A stretch of DNA of 16,555 nucleotides from JANPJV01 sp031425695. GTDB taxonomy: Bacteria > Pseudomonadota > Gammaproteobacteria > Xanthomonadales > SZUA-5. Positions 1 through 6,900 of this stretch are shown here, piece by piece. Position 1 is the first letter of the stretch; each line of letters opens with the position of its first letter. The position numbers were made by a program, and so were the translations under genes. The stretch is from NCBI GenBank assembly GCA_031425695.1, contig JANPJV010000027.1, forward strand, positions 1 through 16,555, written 5' to 3'. The notes beneath the pieces are model-generated. The model did not search any database. It was not told the DNA's origin and saw nothing but the letters and a program-made list of their open reading frames with translations.

Positions 1-2
1 AG

Positions 3-28
3 AAAAGGCCCGCTTGCGCGGGCCTTTT
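3..28 (-). terminator. Intrinsic terminator behind the csgG-like gene
   Basis: Two perfect 11-nt arms (AAAAGGCCCGC at 3-13 and GCGGGCCTTTT at 18-28) enclose a 4-nt loop. Read on the minus strand, this is a GC-rich stem ending in a T-run, 25 bp after the TGA of the CsgG-family gene, which is textbook rho-independent form. The A-run on the other side means it could also stop transcripts arriving on the plus strand. Confidence 0.9.
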
Positions 29-53
29 CACGGTTCAGCGATGACCTGGACGA

Positions 54-782
54 TCAATCATCGAGGTCGAGCGCGCCGCGGGTTTTGTCGCGGCGGCGGT
101 TTTCCTTGTTCTCGTACTCGGACATGCAGCGATCGCTCTGGGTGACCATGGCGCATTCGAGGTAGTCGGAAATCTCGACCAGCGCAGCGCGGATTGCCTT
201 GCCTGCGGGGGTCTTGTTCTCCTGGGCGAGCGAGCCGCCGAAGCCACCGCGGTAGAGGCCCAGACTGACGCCGCCGCCCTTGGCGGTCCCTTCGATCGTG
301 CGCGAGAAATCGATCTCGCCGGTTTCGGCGTTGATCACGCGCAGGTCGACCGCGAGATAAGCCTTCTCGCTCTTGCCACCGAGCGAGACACCACCGAAGC
401 TGACGCCGCCGCCGGTGCTCTGCGTCTCTTCTTCATAAGCCGTGACCGTGCCGGTCACCAGGTACTGTGCGCCGGTGAGCTTGCCGATCTTGGCACCCGC
501 TCCTGGCTTGACGCGACCGGACGCAGCCAGATTCTGCTCCTCCAGCACGGCGCGCAACTGTTCGCGCTCGACGACCTTGAAAGCACCCGATGCCGACAAC
601 TCATTGCTGAGCATGCCAGCCAGCTCTTCGCCGACGCCACCGCGCCACCAGCCCGCACCCGATTGATTGTCGAACTCGGTGACTGCAATCACCGGTTTCT
701 CGCCACGGGCGGCGATCGCGCTTCCCGGCGCTGCTGCGAGCGCTGCTGCAACCGCCAGACCAAGTACCCAAACTGCACGCAT
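54..782 (-). CDS. CsgG/HfaB-family exported protein
   Basis: This 242-residue protein has an N-terminal signal peptide (about residues 1-25, hydrophobic core VLGLAVAAALAAA, likely cut after AIA). A CsgG-type fold follows: the opening strand VIAVTEFDNQSG (31-42), a helix with GEELAGMLSNEL (51-62), FKVVEREQL (68-76), and YLVTGTVTAYEEE (107-119). Two glycine-rich stretches (about 122-138 and 166-186) are about 45 residues apart, similar to the two membrane hairpins that build the CsgG outer-membrane barrel. Unlike E. coli CsgG it has no lipobox cysteine, so it is probably not acylated. The only cysteines (210 and 219) lie near the charged C-terminus. The frame is open to 857, but the ATG at 782 has a GAGGAG ribosome site and begins the signal peptide; the longer version would start inside a repeat arm. 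No curlin or CsgE/CsgF partners are visible. The family is secure; a role as a secretion pore is inferred. Confidence 0.88.
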   Translation of the reverse strand: MRAVWVLGLAVAAALAAAPGSAIAARGEKPVIAVTEFDNQSGAGWWRGGVGEELAGMLSNELSASGAFKVVEREQLRAVLEEQNLAASGRVKPGAGAKIGKLTGAQYLVTGTVTAYEEETQSTGGGVSFGGVSLGGKSEKAYLAVDLRVINAETGEIDFSRTIEGTAKGGGVSLGLYRGGFGGSLAQENKTPAGKAIRAALVEISDYLECAMVTQSDRCMSEYENKENRRRDKTRGALDLDD

Positions 783-788
783 GAAAAA

Positions 789-794
789 CTCCTC
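789..794 (-). promoter_or_regulatory. Ribosome binding site fixing the csgG-like start
   Basis: On the minus strand GAGGAG lies 6 nt before the ATG at 782. No comparable site precedes the in-frame ATG at 857, so this motif decides between a 242- and a 267-residue product. Confidence 0.75.
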
Positions 795-844
795 GAGACT
801 GTGGCGCCGACCGGCGTCACGTTGGTTGCCAAACTCCACACCGA

Positions 845-1001
845 GTGTGGTTGTCATAAATACCTTGAATTATTTCCGCGTCTTTCGTCGTCATGCTGCG
901 TTGCTCGGCGTCGGAATAGAAGGGCTATTCCTCCTTCTCGCGCCTTGCCTGGCAACGAAATCCATCGGAAATAATTTCAAGTTATCTATGACACACCACA
1001 C
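845..1001. repeat. MITE-like inverted-repeat element
   Basis: The outer arms at 845-878 and 966-1001 are near-complementary. Read in the same sense, both carry GTGTGG, then TGTCATA, then CTTGAA and TTATTTCCG, with a few mismatches and small indels. Inside, further pairs are nested: TTTCGT (883-888) with ACGAAA (955-960), CGTTGC (899-904) with GCAACG (952-957), and a central perfect hairpin GGAATAG/CTATTCC (913-919 and 925-931) with a 5-nt loop. Almost the whole 157-bp unit could therefore fold into one long hairpin. It carries no gene. Length and terminal inverted repeats resemble a miniature transposable element, but I see no clear target-site duplication. It lies between the DUF1249 stop and the csgG-like start, so it could act as an attenuator or carry the promoter for the latter; both ideas are inference. 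Confidence 0.7.
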
Positions 1002-1037
1002 TAACGCCGCGTGGTTGAAAAAAGGGCCACAAAACCT

Positions 1038-1595
1038 CTACGCCGAGCGCACCTCGCGGCGGCGGCCGCCCGCGCCACGCTTGGCGCCGGGTTCGTCCCA
1101 GTCGCCATCACCGCCTGGGGCCGTCGCATAGGCGCGATTCCACTCGGGAACCGGGCCCTGCAGGACCCACTGCTCGGTGCCGTGACCATCTTCGATCAGG
1201 TGCTCCAGCCATTTGTTGGCGAAGCTGTTCATGCGCCGCCGGTAATGAGCTATCAAACGCGCAGGCGTGTTGGGAGCGAACAAGCGCACGCGATGCGAGT
1301 CGAAACGGCAGTGCGTGACCTCGGCCTGCTTGGCGTCGTGGTAAACGCGCCAGTACGACTCTGGATCTTCGCTGGGCTCCGATTCGGTGAAGCGCAGGCT
1401 GAGCCGCAACAGGCTCGTGTACGGCTGCTGTTCGAGCACGTCGAGGATCAGCGTGCTGCGGCCTGGCGCTTCGTTGAAGTAGCGCCCGGGTGCGAGCCCA
1501 CGCGCGTCGACCAGCTTCTGCAAGCGCGTGTAGTTGTCGGAATACAGGCCCAAGAGCCATTCGAAGGCGTTGGGCAGGGCTCGGAAAGGCATCAT
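1038..1595 (-). CDS. DUF1249 family protein (YqiB-like)
   Basis: This predicted soluble protein of 185 residues has no signal peptide. It matches the DUF1249 pattern: an N-terminal helix FEWLLGLYSDNYTRLQKL (11-28), a strand-rich core with LILDVLEQQPYTSLLRLSLRF (49-69), the hallmark YWRVYHDAKQAEVTHC (81-96), and the closing helix RMNSFANKWLEHLIEDGH (121-138). The family has no established biochemical function. E. coli YqiB is about 140 residues, so the final ~45 residues here are an extra glycine-, arginine- and acid-rich tail of low complexity. The frame is open to an ATG at 1649. I chose the paired ATGs at 1595/1592 because family similarity begins at MPFRALP; neither start has a strong ribosome site. 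The gene stands apart from its neighbours, with long palindromic sequences on both sides. Confidence 0.75.
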   Translation of the reverse strand: MMPFRALPNAFEWLLGLYSDNYTRLQKLVDARGLAPGRYFNEAPGRSTLILDVLEQQPYTSLLRLSLRFTESEPSEDPESYWRVYHDAKQAEVTHCRFDSHRVRLFAPNTPARLIAHYRRRMNSFANKWLEHLIEDGHGTEQWVLQGPVPEWNRAYATAPGGDGDWDEPGAKRGAGGRRREVRSA

Positions 1596-1738
1596 CGGCT
1601 TTCGATCGGCTTCGTTGACTGCGGTCAGACTACCTTGGGGTGAAGGCATTATTCGTCAAGCGCGGCCGAAGGGCCATCGACGCGAACGAACGAAGGTCAC
1701 GTTGCGCCCGCGTCGGGTCGATCGCGGCGATCATATGG

Positions 1739-1790
1739 ATCGGGTGCTACGTGACAAGTGACCCGGTGACGTTGTCACGTAGCGCCCGAT
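1739..1790. repeat. Long near-perfect palindrome upstream of the DUF1249 gene
   Basis: The 19-nt arms ATCGGGTGCTACGTGACAA (1739-1757) and TTGTCACGTAGCGCCCGAT (1772-1790) differ from perfect complementarity at one position and flank a 14-nt centre. GTGAC occurs three times in direct orientation (1751, 1758, 1766), with its complement GTCAC at 1774. It lies about 145 bp upstream of the chosen DUF1249 start. It could be a regulator binding site, a REP-type element or an RNA hairpin. There is no T-run, so a classic terminator is unlikely. Confidence 0.6.
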
Positions 1791-1857
1791 GACCGCCTCC
1801 GCCCCCGACAATCCCATCGCGGGCGCAACATGACCTGCGTGAAACCGGCGCGGCAAA

Positions 1858-1881
1858 CGGACCGTCCACGGGGACGGTCCG
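1858..1881 (-). terminator. Hairpin just after the caspase-like gene, probable terminator
   Basis: The perfect 10-nt arms CGGACCGTCC (1858-1867) and GGACGGTCCG (1872-1881) enclose a 4-nt loop, 7 bp beyond the stop of the caspase-like gene. On the minus strand the stem is followed by only three T residues. It is therefore a weak intrinsic terminator or a 3'-end stabilising hairpin, and it marks the likely end of the autotransporter-protease operon. Confidence 0.6.
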
Positions 1882-1888
1882 CAATCAA

Positions 1889-3904
1889 TCACGCATCCCG
1901 CGGCAGGAAGAAGAACTCGCTGCCCTCGTGCCCGGCGTGTTTCATCGCCGAGTACTGCGGGCGTTGCGGCAGACGCGCGACGGCCGAGCGCTGGCTCACC
2001 AGCTCGGAGACATCCTCGTACAGCCGATAGCCTTCGGAGAGGCCTTCATTCTGCTTCAGCGCCGTGAGGAAGGCCTGGGCGAAGATCGAATGGCCGGATC
2101 CGCCGTCGTCGAGCACGGGCTGCAGGCCGCCGGACGTGATCACGGTGCGCGCCTTGACGCGCGAGATGAAGAGCAGATCCTCGTCCTTGGCCTCGAGCGG
2201 GATCGGCCGGATCGCGTTGCCGGAGAGCGTGCCCGAGTAGCAAGAGTCGGCTACGACCAGGACATGTTTCGCGGCCGAGGCGCCGATGTAGTCATTGACC
2301 TGGTCATTGGCGATCCAGCTCGAGGGGTCATCGGCCCGACCATCCACCGGCACCCAGAAGCCCTGCCCCTTGGCATCGAGCTGGCCATGGCCGGCGTAAT
2401 AGACGAGCAGGTTGTCATTCTTCTTCATGCCCATGGTGAGCTCGGCAAGCTTGGCGATGATCACTTCGCGGCCGACATTGGTGAGCAGGCTGACCTTGTA
2501 GCCGTAGCGCGTCTTGAGCTGTTCGGCGACCGCGTTGGCATCGGCCACGGCAGTCTTCAGCGCCGGAAAGGCGGCATAGGAGTCGTTGCCGATCACCAGC
2601 GCATTGAAGCTGCCGAGGTCCTCGCGCATGCGCCGCTGGAATAGCTTGCTGGTGATGCGCTTGGCTATGGCACTGCTGCCGATGTTGCGGGTGATCAGGA
2701 AGCTCTCGACGGTGGTCAGGCCATCGTCGGTGATGGCTTGAATCTCCACCGGCGTATCCCCGGCCATCAGGTCGAGATCGATCTGGAACATGCCGTCGGC
2801 ATCGATCTTGTCCTTGAAGTCGCGGTCGTTGATCTTGAGCGCCTTGATGCCGGACGCCGGATAGACGCGACCAACCACCTGGTAGGACGGCACTGCAGCG
2901 AGCAAGGGCGCGGCCAGCACGCCACTGCGCGTGGTCGCGAGCTTGGGTGCGAGCACCTGGATTCGCGGCGACGTGCCCTTCGGGGCTGGACCACGTTCCT
3001 TGGGGTCGACCCCGAGCGCGGTCCACGCACGGTCTGCCTCGGCACGGGTACTGGCGACCGCCTGCTCCTGGTCGGCCACGGCGCGCTCGAGTTCGGCAAC
3101 GCGTGCAGACGCACGCTCCGCACGGGCTCGGTCGGCCGCGGCGCCGGCCAGCTCGCTGCGGGCCGCAGTCAGCTGCTGGCGCGACGCGCCGAGCTCGCTC
3201 TCGCGCTGGGTGAGCACCATGCGCGCATTGTCGAGTTGCACGGTCAGCTGCCCCACTTCGCCGCGCAGGCGCTCGTTCTCTTCGGCCTGGGCCTTGCGCT
3301 CAGCTTTCTCCGTATCGGTGACCATCTCGAGCGTCCCGGCGGCGCCGCCACCCGAGGCCTTGCGATACCAGTTCATGGCCAGGGTCATATCCTGGGGTAC
3401 GCCCTTGCCGCCCTCGTACAGGCCGCCCAGGTTGATCATCGCGGTGGAGCTGCCCTTGTCCGCAGCCTTGCGGAACCAATCGGCGGCGAGCGCGTAGTCG
3501 GGCTGTACACCCAGCCCCTGCTCATAGATCTCGCCGACATAGTTCATCGCGTCGACATCGCCCTGCTGGGCAGCCGGCAGCCAGACCTTCAACGCGGAAG
3601 AATAACTGGCGCGGTCATAGGCGACGAACTCACCGCCGCGGATCGCGCAATCCTTTGCGGTCGTGCGCAGCGGGCGCCGTGCCGAGAGATAGGTGAAATT
3701 GCCGCCGAGCTGGCGCACCTGTCCGGGCAGCAGGCAATCAACGATGTAGAGGTCTTCGACCGTGATCGCGCCCTTGGGCAGCTCAACCTTCTTGGCGGCC
3801 AGCACGGGCCCGGCCCCAAGCACCGTGATCGCCACGGCACTGGCGAGCATGATCGCAAGGCGCGACAGGCGCCGTACCGGAGTGGAATCCATCAAGAGCG
3901 GCAT
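1889..3904 (-). CDS. Exported Sel1-repeat, coiled-coil, caspase-like (C14) protease
   Basis: The protein has 671 residues. A signal peptide (1-37, likely cut after LAA) sends it out of the cytoplasm. A conserved-looking N-terminal segment follows, then two Sel1-type repeats (about 119-152 and 155-188, with GEIYEQGLGV and GGLYEGGKGV). Next come a ~100-residue charged coiled coil (195-295), an Ig-like strand-rich module (342-406) and a C-terminal caspase-fold domain (about 430-640). The catalytic dyad is visible: His506 in YYAGHG and Cys555 in DSCYSG. In metacaspases the Asp two residues before the Cys helps form a basic-specific pocket, so cleavage after Arg or Lys is expected by analogy. The frame opens upstream at 4066, but the ATG at 3904 has AAGGAG 7 nt before it and starts the signal peptide. 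It lies 28 bp after the autotransporter stop, so the two are very likely co-transcribed. The substrate is unknown; Sel1 and coiled-coil parts suggest it works in a protein complex. Confidence 0.9.
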   Translation of the reverse strand: MPLLMDSTPVRRLSRLAIMLASAVAITVLGAGPVLAAKKVELPKGAITVEDLYIVDCLLPGQVRQLGGNFTYLSARRPLRTTAKDCAIRGGEFVAYDRASYSSALKVWLPAAQQGDVDAMNYVGEIYEQGLGVQPDYALAADWFRKAADKGSSTAMINLGGLYEGGKGVPQDMTLAMNWYRKASGGGAAGTLEMVTDTEKAERKAQAEENERLRGEVGQLTVQLDNARMVLTQRESELGASRQQLTAARSELAGAAADRARAERASARVAELERAVADQEQAVASTRAEADRAWTALGVDPKERGPAPKGTSPRIQVLAPKLATTRSGVLAAPLLAAVPSYQVVGRVYPASGIKALKINDRDFKDKIDADGMFQIDLDLMAGDTPVEIQAITDDGLTTVESFLITRNIGSSAIAKRITSKLFQRRMREDLGSFNALVIGNDSYAAFPALKTAVADANAVAEQLKTRYGYKVSLLTNVGREVIIAKLAELTMGMKKNDNLLVYYAGHGQLDAKGQGFWVPVDGRADDPSSWIANDQVNDYIGASAAKHVLVVADSCYSGTLSGNAIRPIPLEAKDEDLLFISRVKARTVITSGGLQPVLDDGGSGHSIFAQAFLTALKQNEGLSEGYRLYEDVSELVSQRSAVARLPQRPQYSAMKHAGHEGSEFFFLPRDA

Positions 3905-3911
3905 TGCGAAT

Positions 3912-3917
3912 CTCCTT
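3912..3917 (-). promoter_or_regulatory. Ribosome binding site of the caspase-like gene
   Basis: AAGGAG on the minus strand, 7 nt before the ATG at 3904, lies in the 28-bp gap after the autotransporter stop. It supports the 671-residue start over upstream in-frame starts inside the autotransporter gene. Confidence 0.75.
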
Positions 3918-3932
3918 CGTTTGCTGCTTCGC

Positions 3933-6900
3933 TCAGAACTCGAATCGAGCACCGAGATTGATCGTTGAACGGTCCAGCCCGTCGACGCCGACGCTCTGGC
4001 GCCACTGCAGATACGCCTGACGTCCGTTGGCCATGATGTAGACCAGGCCGAAACCGATGTCGCCATAGCTGGTATCCGGCGTGTCCGGACGCAGCAGGAA
4101 GAAATCGCCGCTGCCGTTCACGAAGCCGGCTTCGACCACGGTGTCGTCGTTGCCGGTTTCCTGGTTCCACACGAAGTCGAATTGTGGGACCAGCACCCCG
4201 TTGCTCAAGCTGAATACGCGACTGACCTGGACGCCGATGCCGAATACCGTCGAGGTCGCGATCTGGTCACCGTAGCGGATCGCGAAATCGCTTTCGCTTT
4301 CGGTGAAGCCGTCGACGTCGCTGCGCACATAGCGGAAGAATCCGTTAGGCGTGATCGACCAGGCACCGCGATTCCAGTTGTAGCCGATCGACGTCGCGAA
4401 GGTCAGCTGGCTCGCATCGGTGTCGCTGGCCAGGGTTTCATCGAGCGAGAAGCCGCTCAGGCTGATCTGCAGGCGCCGGCTCTGATCGAGCTTGATGCGG
4501 CCGTAGCTCAGGCGCGAATCCCAGTAGACCTTGTCGCTGATCGCGAAGGAGTTGAAACCGGTCAGGGTGATGCCAGTCGTTTCCAGGTCGCCGAGGTCGG
4601 TCAGGTTGGAACTGAAGCGGTTGTAGCCGACGGCACCGCCCATGATCCAGCGCGCAGTGCGTCGATAATCGACGCCGGCCGTGACCCCGATCGAGTCGAA
4701 ATCGAGCACGACCTCACGATCGTCAGGGTTGAGGTTCTGGTCGCCGCGGCTGAAACTTCCATTCACGAATCCTCCCCACGGGGAGACGAGATCGCCGGGG
4801 CCACCGACTGCGATCTCTTCCTCGTCGGCCTGGAACAGGCCGCTCAGCAGGCCGATCGGGATCGACTGACTGCCGATGGTCGCGTTGAGGCCGGCGACGC
4901 TGAAGCCACGGCCACCGCCGCGGATCTCGGCCATGCGCGCATCGAGGTTGAAGAACTGCGTGGCCGCGAGCTGGTTGAGCGAGGCGAACTGGGCCAGCAC
5001 TTCTTCCGGATAAAGGGCGCGGAGGGTGTCACGCACCGCGCCATCATTGCCGGCTGCAGCATCCCGGAACAAGGCCGTGCACAAGGCCGAGATGTTGCCG
5101 GTGGCGCCATTGCAGAGCGCGACGACCGGCCCCACGGCCTCGCCAGCGAGGGTGTCGCCGCCGATTAATGGATTCAGCAACTCTTCGGCGCCCTCGCCTT
5201 CTGGCTCTTCGATCTGCGTCGTTTGCGACGCCGTGTTGTTGGCAGCCGCCGGATCGGTGGTCGAACTGCTGACGGTGGCGCTATTGGTGACCGTGCCCGC
5301 CACGTTGCCCGCATCGACGGTGACCAGCACGCTGAGCTGCTGGCCAGCGACCAGGGCGTTCGCGGCGGTGCAGACGATGGCGGCACCGCCGGTACAGGTG
5401 AAGCCTGCCCCCGCAGCCGATACAAAGGTGACGCCGGTCGGCAGCGTGTCGCGCACGACCACCTGGTTGGCGACGGCCGGGCCGGCGTTGCGCGCCGTCA
5501 GCGTGTAGGTGAATCGCTCGGTGAAGGCTACCGGGTCGGCGCTGTCGGTCTTGGTGATGGACAAATCGGCCGATCCCGGGGGCGGCGGCGGCGCGGACGT
5601 ATCGATCGCGATCGAGAGCATCCGGGTGTTGTCGTTGAGCACCGGGTCGGGCGTGAGCGAGGCGATCGCGTACTCGCTCAGCAGCGGGCTGGCGGCGTTC
5701 GCATTGGCGGTGCCGGTGAAGACGATATCGGTCGCGCTATTCGGTGCGAAGCTGTCGACGCGACACTCGACGCCGCCGGCGATCGCCATGCACACGAAGC
5801 CGCCACCGCTGCCACCCTGGAGCGTCCACGGCCCCGTCGGCGTGGCCCGCACGATGACCGAGGCAGCGGGTGACGGGCCAGCGTTCTCGACGCGGGCAAC
5901 GACTTCGACCGGGGCACCGGCACGCACCATCTGCGGCCCGGTCACGCCGATGCGCAGATCGGCCGAAGCCGGCGGCACGAACGGCTGCACCACGGTGGTT
6001 TCGGATTCCGTGTTGTTCGACATCAAGGCGTCGACCTCGACGGCGGTGACGCTCGCCGCATTGGTGATGGTGCCGGGGTTCAATGCCCGCACCCGCAAGG
6101 TCACGGTCGCGGTGTTGCCGGCCTGCAGGCCCGTCTGCAATCGGCAGACCACGGTGACCTGGCCAGCGCAATCGAAGTTGGATCCGCTGGCACCGATCAG
6201 CTGGAGCGTGCTCGGCAGCACGTCGGTCACGCGCACGTCAGTCGCTGTGTCAGGGCCGAGATTGGTCACGCGCAGGCGGTACTCGAACTCGGTTACCGCC
6301 AGCACCGGATCAGCGCTATCGGATTTGTCGATGGCGAGGTCAGCATTGCCGCGGGTGTCGATCACGGTGACCGAATCACTCGCCTGCAGGTTTCCGCTGC
6401 TGCCCGCAAAGCTGAGCTGGGCGCGATTGAGGTAGGTTCCGGGATTGGCTGCGCGTGCTTCGATGACGAGCGTCGTGCGCGACAGCCGTTGCTGCTGCGG
6501 GCGCCGGCAATCGATCCGCTGCCCGGCGCTGGTGCAAATCCAGCCATCGCCGGTCGCCGCCACCAGGGTCAACCCGGCGGGCAGGTCGTCGATCAGGATC
6601 AGGCTGTTGAAATCCGTCTGCGAGGGATTGTCGACGGTGATATCGAAGAACACATTGGTCCCGAGCGGCACCGGGGAGGTGCGCGCGCGCTTGGTCAGCG
6701 CGAGCGAACCGGTATCGGAGACCACCGTGTTCTCGCTGACCGTGGTCGCGGTCGCATTCTGCGTCGAGGTCGCACTGGCCGAGTTGGTCAGCGTACCCAC
6801 GCCCGTTGCGGCAACCCGCAACACGACCGCGCTGCTGGCACCGGTGGCGAGCGAGCCACTGAGCGTGCAGGTGACGGTGGCGGCATTGGTGGTGGTACCG

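Noticed and set aside
667..1131. A 154-codon plus-strand frame across the csgG-like start and the MITE-like element
   Set aside because: It runs through the inverted repeat and overlaps two supported genes, with no domain or ribosome site.
2738..3961. A 407-codon plus-strand frame over the caspase-like gene
   Set aside because: It overlaps well-supported coding sequence on the other strand, shows no family motif, and has the composition of a GC-driven shadow.
5509..6435. A 308-codon plus-strand frame within the autotransporter gene
   Set aside because: Its Val/Thr/Ala-rich, repetitive product mirrors the DUF11 repeats read antisense; other such frames occur along the same gene.
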